From Mycobacterium sp. SMC-4 (GTDB taxonomy: Bacteria > Actinomycetota > Actinomycetes > Mycobacteriales > Mycobacteriaceae), in NCBI RefSeq assembly GCF_025263265.1, contig NZ_CP079870.1:62001-126000 (forward strand): a stretch of DNA of 64,000 nucleotides, read 5' to 3'. Below the pieces are notes generated by a model that saw only the letters and a list, made by a program, of their open reading frames with translations, was not told the DNA's origin and made no database searches. Positions 24,957-34,032 of the stretch are shown piece by piece. The translations under genes were made by a program, and so were the position numbers. Every line of letters starts with the position of its first letter. Position 1 is the first letter of the stretch.

Positions 24957-27332
24957 TCATTGGCGGGCCAGCGCGATCCGGATCGCATCTGCTGGTGAGA
25001 CGAGATGATTGTCGGCCTCTGCGGCGTCGGCGATGGCCAGCTGCACGCCTTTGACACGACCATTGAAGGCGTTGCGGCCCGGTGGGTAGTCGGGTGAGAC
25101 GGGGGAGCCGGTGTCCACCCCGACGTCGCAGCCGTCGTCGGCGGAGAACACGTTGGCCAGGGTGGCCTCGACGCGCCCTTCGCCGGCTTTCTCGCCGTCG
25201 ATGTAGAGCGTGACGTCGCCTCCCTTGCCCAGACCGCCACCGGCGTAAGCGAACTCCATGCGCACCTGATGCTCACCCGCGGGCAGCGCCTCGGTGGATT
25301 CGGCGTAGAAGTGGGTGATCCCGCCGAGGTTGTAGCAGTACTTGAGCTTGCCGCCCGCGGCGTACAGGCTCCAGCCGCCGATGCTGGCGCCCTGAGCCAC
25401 GATCACCCCTTCGGCGCCGACGTCGGGCACCACAATCTCGGCGGTCACCGAGTGCGATTTGTTCTTGACGTTGAGGACGCAGTTCTCCGACAACCGGCCC
25501 ATGCCCGCAAATAGCACTTGGGTGTTGCCCGTGATGAGTTGGGGGCGCCCGGCCAGGTCGGAATTCAGCCGCCGCGCGGTGTCGTCGTCGAGGGGCAGCA
25601 CGTTGTAGCGGGTGGCTTCGATCAACCACAACCGCTGCAGTTCGTGAAGCTTCTCGGGCAACTCCTCGGCCAGATTCTTGGCCTGACTCCAATCCTGGCT
25701 GGTGTCATATAGTTCCCACACGTCATCGTCGAAGGCGACCGTCTGTTCGCCCATCAGCAGCCAGGGCGTCTTGTGCTTGGTGACCGCGGTCCAGCCCTTG
25801 TGGTAGATGCCGCGGTTTCCGAACATCTCGAAGTACTGAGTTTCGTGCCGGTCGGGTGCTTGCCCGTCGTTGAACGAGTACAGCATGCTGGTGCCCTCGA
25901 TGGGGTGTTGCTGGATGCCGTTGACGAACACCGGCTCCGGTATGCCAGCGGCCTCCAGGATCGTCGGCGCGACATCGATGACGTGATGGAACTGGCTACG
26001 GACTTCGGCCTTCGCGGTGATGCCCTTGGGCCAGTGCACGATGGTGCCGTTGCGGGTCCCGCCCCAGTGTGAGGCCACCTGCTTGGTCCATTGATAGGGG
26101 GTGTCCATCGCGTGTGCCCAGCCGACTGCGTAGTGGTTGTAGGAGTCCGGGCCCCCGAGATCGTTGATCTTGCTGGTGAGGAACTCCGGGGTCTCGATCG
26201 CGGCCATGCCGTTGAAATTCAGCATCTCGTTGTAGGTGCCGTTGAGCGTGCCCTCCGCGGAGGCGCCGTTGTCGCCGACGATGTAGAACACCAGGGTGTC
26301 GTCCAGCACGCCGAGGCGCTCGAGGCTGTCGACCAACCGGCCCACGTGGTGGTCGGTGTACTCCAAAAATCCTGCGTAGACCTCCATCTGGCGGCGCAGG
26401 ACCGGTTTGAGGTCCTCGGGCATGTCCTCCCACGCGGGGATCTCGGGATGCCGTGCGGTGAGCTCGCAGTCCGGCGGAATCACGCCGAGTTCCTTTTGCC
26501 GGTCGAAAGTCTGCTCACGCAGCTTGTCCCAGCCGTCATCGAAGCGGCCCTTGTACTTGTCGGCCCACTCTTGGGGCACGTGGTGCGGGGCATGGGTGGC
26601 CCCGGGTGCGAAATAGGTGAAGAAGGGTGTGTCGGGGGCCAGCGCCTTCTGCTGGCCGATCCAGGCGATCGCCTTGTCGGTCATGTCTTCCATGAAGTGG
26701 TAGCCCTCTTCGGGGGTGCGGTCGACCTCCACCGGTGTGGTGCCTTCATACAGGCTGGGGTACCACTGGTTCGCCTCGCCGCCGATGAACCCGTAGAAGT
26801 ACTCGAAACCTCCGCCTGCCGACGGCCACGCGTCGAACGGCCCGACCGGGCTGGTCTGCCACACCGGCACCTCGTGGCACTTGCCGAACTGGGCGGTGTT
26901 GTATCCGTTGAGCTTCAGCGTCCGCGCGATCGGCGACATAGTATTCGGCAGTACCGAACTGTACCCCGGTGCGCCGGTGGCGATCTCAGTAATCCCGCCC
27001 ATACCGGCGGAATGGTGATTGCGTCCGGTCAGCAGCGCCTGGCGGGTCGGCGAGCATAGTGCGGTGGTGTGGAAGCGATTGTATTTCAGCCCGCCGGCGG
27101 CCAGCCGTTCGGCGACCGGTGTCTGACATGGCCCGCCGAACGCGCTCGACGCGCCGAAACCCACATCGTCGAGCAGGATCAACAGCACATTCGGTGCGCC
27201 CGCCGGTGGCCGCAGCGGCTCGATCGGCGGAAACGCGCAGTCCGGGTCCTTCGCGTCGTAGGTGATCAACCCGGTACGGGTCTTACTCGGAATCGGTAGA
27301 TGCGTTCTGTTCACCACGTCTTGTTCGCTCAT
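24957..27332 (-). CDS. Arylsulfatase, large AtsD-type
   Basis: It would hydrolyse sulfate esters, releasing sulfate and an alcohol or phenol. The 791-residue product has the metal-binding NVLLILLDDVGFGASS, the formylglycine motif CSPTRQALLTG near residue 80, AQFGKCHEVP and a second metal site DNGASAEGTLNG. It also has a C-terminal beta-sandwich region of about 200 residues. No signal peptide is seen, so it is probably cytoplasmic. It needs a formylglycine-generating enzyme, which is not in the window. ATG 27332 follows AAGGAGTCGCGGAGT. The downstream genes are the haemophore-like and small secreted proteins. Confidence 0.93.
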   Translation of the reverse strand: MSEQDVVNRTHLPIPSKTRTGLITYDAKDPDCAFPPIEPLRPPAGAPNVLLILLDDVGFGASSAFGGPCQTPVAERLAAGGLKYNRFHTTALCSPTRQALLTGRNHHSAGMGGITEIATGAPGYSSVLPNTMSPIARTLKLNGYNTAQFGKCHEVPVWQTSPVGPFDAWPSAGGGFEYFYGFIGGEANQWYPSLYEGTTPVEVDRTPEEGYHFMEDMTDKAIAWIGQQKALAPDTPFFTYFAPGATHAPHHVPQEWADKYKGRFDDGWDKLREQTFDRQKELGVIPPDCELTARHPEIPAWEDMPEDLKPVLRRQMEVYAGFLEYTDHHVGRLVDSLERLGVLDDTLVFYIVGDNGASAEGTLNGTYNEMLNFNGMAAIETPEFLTSKINDLGGPDSYNHYAVGWAHAMDTPYQWTKQVASHWGGTRNGTIVHWPKGITAKAEVRSQFHHVIDVAPTILEAAGIPEPVFVNGIQQHPIEGTSMLYSFNDGQAPDRHETQYFEMFGNRGIYHKGWTAVTKHKTPWLLMGEQTVAFDDDVWELYDTSQDWSQAKNLAEELPEKLHELQRLWLIEATRYNVLPLDDDTARRLNSDLAGRPQLITGNTQVLFAGMGRLSENCVLNVKNKSHSVTAEIVVPDVGAEGVIVAQGASIGGWSLYAAGGKLKYCYNLGGITHFYAESTEALPAGEHQVRMEFAYAGGGLGKGGDVTLYIDGEKAGEGRVEATLANVFSADDGCDVGVDTGSPVSPDYPPGRNAFNGRVKGVQLAIADAAEADNHLVSPADAIRIALARQ

Positions 27333-27466
27333 ACTCCGCGACTCCTTCGTTGTTTTGTTTCGGGTGGTGGCTGTCACCAGTACCGTCGCGCGCACCTGTC
27401 CACGGTGTCTGCTTGGCGGGGTAATCCATTCTGCCGTCCATAAGGTCAGGCCGTTTGCTGAGTTCG

Positions 27467-27940
27467 CTACGGTGCCAGGTGCCGTGACGTACTGCCGGTG
27501 CGGCGCGACAGTTGAGTCAGGACGCGGCCGACACCTCGTACGGCATAGATCCCGGTGATCACCGACAGCACGATCAACATGACAATCACCGGTAGCCAGT
27601 TGCTGCGGTGATGGTTGACGTGCCACCACACGATGGTGAACAGCACCGCGCAGACGAACACGACAATGTCGCGCCAGTTGCCCTGATAGGACGCCGCGGC
27701 GTTGCGCAGTTGACGGCTGCGTTCACCGGCCTCGACCAGCGTGTCGATGCGCTGGCCGATCATCTGCGACATCGCCGCGCGCCGGTCGGCCTGCTCAGCG
27801 GGAATTCGGTCCAGCAGATCGAAATCGGCGAGGATTCCCGCACGGATGTCGGGGCCTTTCACGTTTCCGGCCACCGCACCCAGCAACACACCGCCGGCGA
27901 TCGGCGCGGCACCCATTGCCAGCTCAGCAATCCCGGGCAT
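27467..27940 (-). CDS. Membrane protein with two C-terminal spans
   Basis: The 157-residue product begins MPGIAELAMGAAPIAGGVLL (a first hydrophobic stretch), has a charged helical middle (DLLDRIPAEQADRRAAMSQM) and ends with two transmembrane segments (IVVFVCAVLFTIVWWHV and WLPVIVMLIVLSVITGIY). No family is recognised. It lies upstream of the sulfatase on the same strand with a 134-bp gap, so it may be the first gene of that operon or separate. Confidence 0.65.
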   Translation of the reverse strand: MPGIAELAMGAAPIAGGVLLGAVAGNVKGPDIRAGILADFDLLDRIPAEQADRRAAMSQMIGQRIDTLVEAGERSRQLRNAAASYQGNWRDIVVFVCAVLFTIVWWHVNHHRSNWLPVIVMLIVLSVITGIYAVRGVGRVLTQLSRRTGSTSRHLAP

Positions 27941-28055
27941 GGTCGTGTGACCTCCAATCAATCACCGCGAAAAGCAAAAGCATGAGGAGTCGACATCGAT
28001 GTCGGTCCCTGTGTTGGTTCGCCTTACATTGACGCCACATACTGCCTGGTCGTCG

Positions 28056-29504
28056 TCAGGTCTTCTGGGGTTTGGGTGCATGCCAGGTGCCGTCGAGCGC
28101 GGCCTGCTCGGGCCAGTAGAGGCGTTCGACGAGGCGAAACGAGCCCTCCGGCGCGGGTAGCCAATTGGACTCCCTGTCCGCACCGGGCGACTCGTGCTGC
28201 ACGTAGATGGTGTAACCCCCGTCCGGGTCCTGCTTGAGACTGGCCAGCATCGGCGAGTTGATCAGGTAGCGATTGATCGGGTTGGCCACCAGCAAGCTCT
28301 CGGGCATCCGATACATCGTCAGCGACCAGAACGCGCGCACCGGTGGCAACTGGCCCGGTGCGAACCGGTAGATGTAGGTGTTGGCGCCATCGAGTGGCTG
28401 CCCGTCGGCGTCGTTGGGGAACATCGGGTAGATCGATTCGGCCGCGGTGTTGCCGTAGATTCCGTTGACCGCGCCGGCCATCCGGTACAGATAGTTGTCG
28501 CCGAGCATCTGACGCGTGCCGAACAGGTCATTGGAGCTGACCTTGCCGGCGTCGATCTTGGCCTGCAACCCGTCGAATTCCTTCCACGCGTCGGTGATCG
28601 CGCCCTCGAACGCGTCGCGTTTCTCCGGGCTAAGGCTATCGATGGTCAGATCACTGTCTGCGCCGATCCCGATGGACGCGAACTTGGTGCGCAGTTCCTT
28701 CTCGGAATCCAGCACCGGCACATAACGCAGGATGAAATCCAGCGTCTCGAAGAACTTCGAGGACGTGCGTTGCTGCTCGGCGCTCAGCGGGACCGGGAAC
28801 TCAACCGTCGGTGCCGCCTGCGGAGCCTGTTGGCCCAGAAATGCCGACAACGGTTCCATCGTGTAGCCGGCCTGGACCATCTTCACATTGTCGATGTCAT
28901 CGGGCCCGAACAACTGGGTGCGATACAACGCGAACGCGAATTCGGAATCCGACCGGATCACCTCATCGATGCCCGCGGGCTTTTCACCGCTCCAGCCGGG
29001 ACCGGCCAGCAAGAAAGTGCCGCCCCCGTTGCCTGTGGTGCGGCTGCCCACATAGGCGAAGTTGTAGGTGTAGGCGTCGATGAACTGGATCGAGTAATAG
29101 CGGTCCTTCTCGATTGGCGGCAGAGTCAGCACCAGCGGCTCAGCCCGCAGGTCCGCACCGAGCGTGGAATACGGGGTGTCGGAGTTGGGGGTCTGAATGG
29201 TGGTATCGGCCGGGGTGTACACCCGGGCATCGGAATGCAGACGATTCCACGGCCCCACAAACTGTGGGCTGTGCTCGTCGACGAAATACGCGTACTGCAC
29301 CCGGTAGTTGTCGACCATCGGATACCCATAAATGTAGGCCTGCTTAGCGATCTCACGAATCTGCTGCACACTCACCTCACCCGTATCCTCGGCCGACTCA
29401 GACGATCCCTCGCCACCAGTGCACGCCGCTATCGCTGCCGACAACGCCACCACCGCAACGATATTCGACCAACGCCGCCGCGAACCGTGAATCCTCAACC
29501 ACAT
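28056..29504 (-). CDS. DUF1254/DUF1214-type lipoprotein
   Basis: The 482-residue product has a lipoprotein signal (IVAVVALSAAIAACTGG, lipobox AIAAC) and then the two domains typical of the DUF1254-DUF1214 family. The first has AYIYGYPMVDNYRVQYAYFV and QTPNSDTPYSTLGADLRAEP; the second has FAPGQLPPVRAFWSLTMY, MPESLLVANPINRYLI and the closing SNWLPAPEGSFRLVERLYWP. Members are exported proteins of unknown biochemical role, frequent near catabolic genes. ATG 29504 gives the shortest signal peptide. It is divergent from the AraC regulator at 29634, a likely controller. Confidence 0.88.
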   Translation of the reverse strand: MWLRIHGSRRRWSNIVAVVALSAAIAACTGGEGSSESAEDTGEVSVQQIREIAKQAYIYGYPMVDNYRVQYAYFVDEHSPQFVGPWNRLHSDARVYTPADTTIQTPNSDTPYSTLGADLRAEPLVLTLPPIEKDRYYSIQFIDAYTYNFAYVGSRTTGNGGGTFLLAGPGWSGEKPAGIDEVIRSDSEFAFALYRTQLFGPDDIDNVKMVQAGYTMEPLSAFLGQQAPQAAPTVEFPVPLSAEQQRTSSKFFETLDFILRYVPVLDSEKELRTKFASIGIGADSDLTIDSLSPEKRDAFEGAITDAWKEFDGLQAKIDAGKVSSNDLFGTRQMLGDNYLYRMAGAVNGIYGNTAAESIYPMFPNDADGQPLDGANTYIYRFAPGQLPPVRAFWSLTMYRMPESLLVANPINRYLINSPMLASLKQDPDGGYTIYVQHESPGADRESNWLPAPEGSFRLVERLYWPEQAALDGTWHAPKPQKT

Positions 29505-29633
29505 CCCCTTGCCTCCGAACGTCACACACCGCTGGCGCGTCGATCACCACGGACCGGCCGCCCATGGCACCATTGGTGCCGAACCGGGCCGCGACCATCT
29601 TTGCTGCCCACCACCCTCCTTGTCTTGACATTT

Positions 29634-30692
29634 ATGGACAACTTATTGACTGTAGTGGACATGCATTTGATCCGGGGGTCGTCGCTGACCGGCTTCACCT
29701 CGCTGGTCACCGCCTATGGTGGCGACCCTGATGCCGTGCTGGCACTGGCCAACCTCGACCCCGACGACCTCGGACATCGCGATCGATTCATCCCGCTGCG
29801 CAACGCCATCGCCGCGGTCGAAGACGCCGCCACCATCCTCAACATGGCCGACTTCGGCCGCCAACTCGCAATACGACAGAACATCGACATCCTCGGCCCG
29901 GTTGGCGTCGCCGCCCGCACCGCTGCCACCGTCGCTGACGCCTTCACGATCCTCGACACCTACATGAGCGCCTACAGTCCCGGGATCCACACCCGTATCA
30001 GCGCCCATCCCGATCCCGAACTGAGCCGGTTCGAATTCGACTTCACACTCAACCCGACACCCCCACACGCCCAGGCAGTCGAACTGGCCCTCGGTGTCAC
30101 CCTGCGAGTCCTGCACCTATTCCTGGGCACCACCTACCGGCCCGTGGCAGTGCACCTACCCCATCCACCGCTGGGCACCAGATCCGATTACCGCCGCTAC
30201 TTCGGCTGCCCACCCCAGTTCAACGAACCGACCACAGGATTCACGATGCGCGCGGCCGACCTGCAACAACCACTAAGCCACGACCCGCTCGCCCACCAAC
30301 TCGCCCTGAACTACCTATCCACCACCCTTGACAACCCCGCCCGCGGCCTTTCGGGCACCGTGTGCAGCGTCATCCGCCAACTGCTCCCTACCGGGAACCT
30401 CACCGCCGAGGTGGCCGCCCGCCAATTCGGACTGCACCCCAAAACGCTGCAACGCCGACTGGCCGCCGAAGGCACCACCTTCGCTCGACTCGTCGACCAA
30501 TCCCGCCGCGACACCGCCCACCGGCTCCTGCTCGATACCGAGCTGAGCCTGCACCAAATATGCAACCAACTCGGCTACTCCGAACAAAGCGTGCTCACCC
30601 GATCCTGCAAACGCTGGTTCAACACCACACCCACCGCCCACCGCATCACCCGTGGTGGTGGCGATTCAATCACGCGAATTGAACCTAAGTAG
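29634..30692 (+). CDS. AraC-family regulator (Arabinose_bd plus HTH_18)
   Basis: The 352-residue product has the N-terminal domain usual in OruR/ArgR-type AraC proteins (SSLTGFTSLVTAYGGDPDAV). It ends in a double helix-turn-helix (EVAARQFGLHPKTLQRRLAA and LHQICNQLGYSEQSVLTRSC). The start could be ATG 29634 or ATG 29661 (MHLIRGSSLTG); neither has a clear ribosome site. It is divergent from the DUF1254 lipoprotein with a 129-bp gap and probably activates that gene. A much longer open frame upstream is antisense to the lipoprotein and not part of it. Confidence 0.9.
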   Translation: MDNLLTVVDMHLIRGSSLTGFTSLVTAYGGDPDAVLALANLDPDDLGHRDRFIPLRNAIAAVEDAATILNMADFGRQLAIRQNIDILGPVGVAARTAATVADAFTILDTYMSAYSPGIHTRISAHPDPELSRFEFDFTLNPTPPHAQAVELALGVTLRVLHLFLGTTYRPVAVHLPHPPLGTRSDYRRYFGCPPQFNEPTTGFTMRAADLQQPLSHDPLAHQLALNYLSTTLDNPARGLSGTVCSVIRQLLPTGNLTAEVAARQFGLHPKTLQRRLAAEGTTFARLVDQSRRDTAHRLLLDTELSLHQICNQLGYSEQSVLTRSCKRWFNTTPTAHRITRGGGDSITRIEPK

Positions 30693-30709
30693 CCCACGGA
30701 CAAAGAGAT

Positions 30710-31828
30710 TCACTCAACCTGATGGGTTGCGTTGCCCCCGTTGCGTTTCGCGTGGAACATCGCGTGGTCAGCGCGCGCAATAAGCGTGTCGAGCACCAGC
30801 TGCGGGCGCTCGTTGGCAACGATGAACTGGGTGTGCTCGGCGCTAGTGACCCCCACGCTGGCAGTGACGTCCGGCGAGCCTCCCGCCGCGATCGCACGCC
30901 TGATCGCCTCAGCGTTCTGTGCGCCACAGCCAGGAACGGCGATATCGACGACGGCGAACTCCTCGCCGCCCACGCGAGCGATCAAGGCCCGCCCTCCGGC
31001 GGCCGCCGTGATCAACCGGGCGCATCGCACCAACACACGGTCACCGACAGTGTGGCCGTAGGTGTCGTTGACCTCCTTGAACCGGTCAAGGTCGACAACA
31101 ATCACCACCACCGCGTCCCCGCTCGCCGCTGCACCGGAGGCAAGCAGATCACCGAAGTGCAAGTGAAGGCCGCGACGATTCAACAAACCAGTCAACGGAT
31201 CGATTGCGGACTCGTTGGCGTCATTGCGTAGCGTGCGGATACCGAACTGTATCCCCAGCGGTGTCGCAATCACCGGGACCACGGCCCCGAGGATCCTGCC
31301 GGCGACAGCTCCGCCGAGGGCGTGGTCCGCGCTTGCCAGCGCGATAAACGCCACCGTTGTCGCGAGGATGAAGATGGTGTGCAGCGTCAGCGCTTTAGGC
31401 CCGTCGAAGAACATCAGATAGACCGATATCAACGCAAAGCAGTTCAGGGCGAAAAGGCCCATGAGCCAACTCGATCCGGTCAGAGCCACAGCAGCGATAC
31501 CGACATCTGAGGTGACGATGAACGCTCGTGACTGCCGACGCGTCGGCCACGGGCGAACACACCACATCACCGCCCAGAAGGAGTTCACGACTGCGAAAAC
31601 GATGACGACAACTTTCGGTGTCGTCAACGCGGGCTCGGCCGCAGGCAACAACGCGGCCACGGTGATGATCGAAATCAGGCCGATGCCGGCGCCGATCATC
31701 ACCCGAATAGCGCCGGCCATAGACCGCTTGGCGAAATACTGCACGTACGCGGAGTAGTCGACCGGTTCTCGCCACCATTCACCAACAAGCCGACCAAACA
31801 CCCGAAAGCTCCGAAGATCCCCACGCAC
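30710..31828 (-). CDS. Membrane diguanylate cyclase (GGDEF protein)
   Basis: The 372-residue product has six or so transmembrane spans in residues 35-185 and a C-terminal GGDEF domain: DPLTGLLNRRGLHLHFGDLL, VVDLDRFKEVNDTYGHTVGD and the active-site GGEEF in ARVGGEEFAVVD. It would make cyclic di-GMP in response to an unknown membrane signal. The domain is complete to the C-terminus (DHAMFHAKRNGGNATHQ). It is convergent with the AraC gene, 17 bp apart. Adjacent regulators and an exported lipoprotein suggest a sensory cargo unit. Confidence 0.93.
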   Translation of the reverse strand: MRGDLRSFRVFGRLVGEWWREPVDYSAYVQYFAKRSMAGAIRVMIGAGIGLISIITVAALLPAAEPALTTPKVVVIVFAVVNSFWAVMWCVRPWPTRRQSRAFIVTSDVGIAAVALTGSSWLMGLFALNCFALISVYLMFFDGPKALTLHTIFILATTVAFIALASADHALGGAVAGRILGAVVPVIATPLGIQFGIRTLRNDANESAIDPLTGLLNRRGLHLHFGDLLASGAAASGDAVVVIVVDLDRFKEVNDTYGHTVGDRVLVRCARLITAAAGGRALIARVGGEEFAVVDIAVPGCGAQNAEAIRRAIAAGGSPDVTASVGVTSAEHTQFIVANERPQLVLDTLIARADHAMFHAKRNGGNATHQVE

Positions 31829-32224
31829 CCCAATCCCCCGTTCAGCCTTGCCGCAGCGGCACCAGTATCTCCCGGGGCTGAGCGCGGGCTACATCGAGAC
31901 GCTTCCCAGCTATCGGCAACTCCTGCGCCTCGCTGAGGCTATACGACTGCCATCTGCGTTTCCAGCACAGGAGTCGCCGCCCACGGCAAATTATTATCTC
32001 GCCGTCAACGTGGCGTGATTGGCCGACCCATGGGCAATTCCGGCGGTGATACCGCCATGCGAGGTCGGCATGAGACCCAACGACTGGACTGATGAGTGCG
32101 GGGTCAAGGGCATGACAAACCCACCCACGTCCTACACATGTGCAGCCCGATCCGACTCGTCCTTCCACTGCGTACACATGTAGCGCTCGTCCTGAACAGT
32201 TGGGCAGCTCAGTTCTTGGTCTTA
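31829..32224. other. Right terminal region of element 1 without a convincing gene
   Basis: These 396 bp lie between the diguanylate cyclase and the right end repeat. A reverse-strand open frame (31842-32177, 111 codons, with GEIIICRGRRLLCWKRRW) has no ribosome site or recognised family and is doubtful. A TTATCT run near 31992 partly resembles the end repeat. Confidence 0.4.
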
Positions 32225-32476
32225 GTTACAGATAACACCGCCGGCCCACGCGTACACGTCCTGGAAGATGCGGTAATGCACGCGGCGGTAGTAATCGAGG
32301 TCGACGGTCTCGGGAAGCGCGGAGGGGTCATCGAGGATGATGCCGCGCATGCGGGGCGCGACGGCATGCGCTTCTGCAACCGCTAGGTCGGGGTAGTTCT
32401 TGATGCCGAATTTGTTCTTGAGTACACCTGGCGCATCAGGCCAGAAGTAGCTATCCCACGTGTCGTAGGACGTCAC
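32222..32476 (-). pseudogene. N-terminal fragment of a Fic-family toxin, cut by element 1
   Basis: The 84-residue frame begins MTSYDTWDSYFWPDAPGVLK and runs to YYRRVHYRIFQDVYAWAGG, the classic first part of FicT/VbhT-type AMP-transferases. It then runs into the end repeat and stops. The catalytic HPFxxGN segment is missing and was not found elsewhere in the window. The GTG or ATG start overlaps the antitoxin stop. The remaining fragment cannot be toxic. Confidence 0.9.
32225..32238 (-). repeat. Element 1 right end repeat inside fic
   Basis: GTTACAGATAACAC is the exact inverse of the left sequence at 14585-14598. It supplies the premature stop of the fic gene: reading on the reverse strand, VYAWAGG is followed by VICN and TAA. 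Confidence 0.75.
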
Positions 32477-32688
32477 CTGTCACTGAATCCCGGCTGTGTG
32501 AAGCGGGCGACCACCTCAGCGGCAGCTTGATCTTCGTTGAGTTCACCACGGTCCATACGGGCCAGGAGGTCGCGAACAGAGTCGCTGTCGGGGAACCCGG
32601 CGAGGCCGGCGGCGGCGATGGCCAGAGATGATGCCTCCTCTGGGGTGTAGGTCACCGGTCGGCGCTGGAGCTGGCTCATGAGAGGCAT
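32473..32688 (-). CDS. VbhA-like antitoxin of the broken fic pair
   Basis: The 71-residue product (MPLMSQLQRRPVTYTPEEAS, then VRDLLARMDRGELNEDQAAA and EVVARFTQPGFSDR) has the length and the GELNEDQAAAEVVARF segment of antitoxin VbhA-type proteins that inhibit Fic AMP-transferases. The stop overlaps the fic start by 4 bp. ATG 32688 is favoured over ATG 32721 because GAAAGAAAC precedes it and family members are about this size. With fic destroyed, it no longer has its partner. Confidence 0.78.
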   Translation of the reverse strand: MPLMSQLQRRPVTYTPEEASSLAIAAAGLAGFPDSDSVRDLLARMDRGELNEDQAAAEVVARFTQPGFSDR

Positions 32689-32993
32689 TGTAGTTTCTTT
32701 CGTTTCGATGGGTTGCGTCAACAGAAAACGTGGGAGTGCAGGTTCTACGAGGCAGTCCAGCCTGGGATGGGCGGGTATCGAGGCGATCCTGAGCCCGGCC
32801 TACCTTCCCGAAGTGAGCCAAGCAGCTGCATGGGTCGCCGCCCCCATGCCCGCTGGCGTGAGCGTGTAAGCGATAGGTACGTCGCAGTGGTCCTCGTTGA
32901 GGCAGTAGGCGATCGGGGAGTCGTCAGAAGCGCTGGAGTTCATGCGGGGCATCACCTCTCGTGTCGGAGATTGGGCTCACGGCCGTAAGTAAC

Positions 32994-33035
32994 GGTGGTC
33001 TATAGCCTATCAGCAATGGTAGGCTATAGACCACC
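32994..33035. repeat. Perfect 16-bp inverted repeat before the PAPS-reductase-like gene
   Basis: GGTGGTCTATAGCCTA (32994-33009) and TAGGCTATAGACCACC (33020-33035) are exact inverses with a 10-nt spacer, ending 22 bp before the ATG at 33058. It may be an operator or an RNA hairpin in the leader. A related single arm, GGTATAGACTACCACC, lies before another plasmid gene at 47465-47480. The rest of the 32722-33057 gap shows no gene. Confidence 0.75.
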
Positions 33036-33057
33036 CTAGCGGAGAGCTGATCTACGA

Positions 33058-34032
33058 ATGATTGTCTGTGCCACACCAGAATTGGAACTAACCGGCCTGC
33101 ACGCTTCGCGCCCACCGTCGGTGGTCGTGTCCTACGGCCTCGGCCTGGATTCAACGTGCCTGCTGTTGCGGTGGCTGCGGGAACCCTCGACCCGTGACTT
33201 CGCCGTGGAGGACATGGTGGTGGTCACGGCGATGGTGGGAGACGAGTTCAGCTCTACTGCGGTCGCGGTGGAGTCCCTGATGCTGCCGCTGTTTCGAGAG
33301 TTTGGCGTCCGCTACGTCCAGTGCGCCCGGGACCAGCGGGTGACAACGGCGGGCGGTGAAGGTGTTGTCGTGCTGGATGACTCGACGGATCCGCAGAAAC
33401 TGTATGCAGAGGGCGCATACCGGCTGTCCGATGAGATGCTTTCTGCTGGCACGCTGCCACAGCTCGGGGGAGCTCGGAAGTGCAGTATGCATGCCAAAGG
33501 GTGGGCCTTGGACCCGGTGATTGCGAAACTCACAGCGGGGCAACCGTATCGGCATGTCATTGGGTTCGAGTCCGGTGAGCAGGGTCGAGCCGAGAAGGAC
33601 CGTAGGTACAACACCACACAGCGCACCGGTTGGTATCCGTTGATAGAGGCAGGATTTGACCGACAAGCCTGCCATGACTACGTATCCGCCAATCTCGGTG
33701 TGGCGTGGGAGAAGTCGTGCTGTTCGTACTGTGTTTTTGCCCTGACGAGTGCCCGTGGGCGGGCCGCAATGGTTGGGCGGTACCGTCAGGAGCCGGCGGC
33801 CGGGGCGCGGGCGATGCTCATCGAAGCGACAGCGCGGCGGCTCAACGAACGTCAGACGTTGATAGCGGGTAGCAGTGTGGCGCAGATGGTCCAGGAGGCG
33901 GGCTTGACCGCTGTTGAAGACGAATTTCGGCGGGTCTTCACCGAGTCGGGTTTCGCGGTGTACGACGTCCGTCGTGTCACACCGGCGGGCGTGGGCGGTC
34001 GGCGGGGCGTGACGGCGCGGTCTGTGCGCAGG
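33058..34032 (+). pseudogene. PAPS-reductase-like PP-loop protein, first 325 codons, interrupted by element 2
   Basis: The protein family uses a PP-loop ATP pyrophosphatase fold for sulfur or nucleotide chemistry. The N-terminus has SYGLGLDSTCLLLRWL (PP-loop, residues 24-39). Cysteines in GARKCSMHAKGW (near 141) and KSCCSYCVFA (near 220) may bind a metal cluster. The open frame runs on to 34143, but after RSVRR (34032) the residues come from the end of element 2. Joining 34032 to 45547 restores a continuous frame of 397 codons. Without its C-terminus the protein is probably inactive or altered. Confidence 0.85.

Larger units (their letters stand above)
14508..32235. mobile_element. Element 1: cargo-carrying tyrosine-recombinase element with TTATCTG ends
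   Basis: The left side carries TTATCTGTAAC at 14508-14518 and GTGTTATCTGTAAC at 14585-14598. The right side carries the exact inverse, GTTACAGATAACAC, at 32225-32238. A five-gene recombinase module lies just inside the left end. The cargo holds an IS21-family insertion, a sulfatase operon, a DUF1254 lipoprotein, an AraC regulator and a diguanylate cyclase. The right end truncates a fic gene and the left end truncates a membrane-protein gene. Because these flanks are different genes, the element may be a hybrid of two copies rather than one clean insertion. The organisation resembles Tn554-type elements. Confidence 0.65.

Noticed and set aside
28194..29633. Long plus-strand open frame in front of the AraC gene (832 codons in all).
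   Set aside because: It is antisense to the DUF1254 lipoprotein, whose signal peptide and conserved motifs are clear. Only the last 352 codons form the AraC protein.
31842..32177. Reverse-strand frame of 111 codons near the right end of element 1.
   Set aside because: No ribosome site, no recognisable family and an odd Cys/Trp-rich composition. Kept only as part of a non-coding entry.
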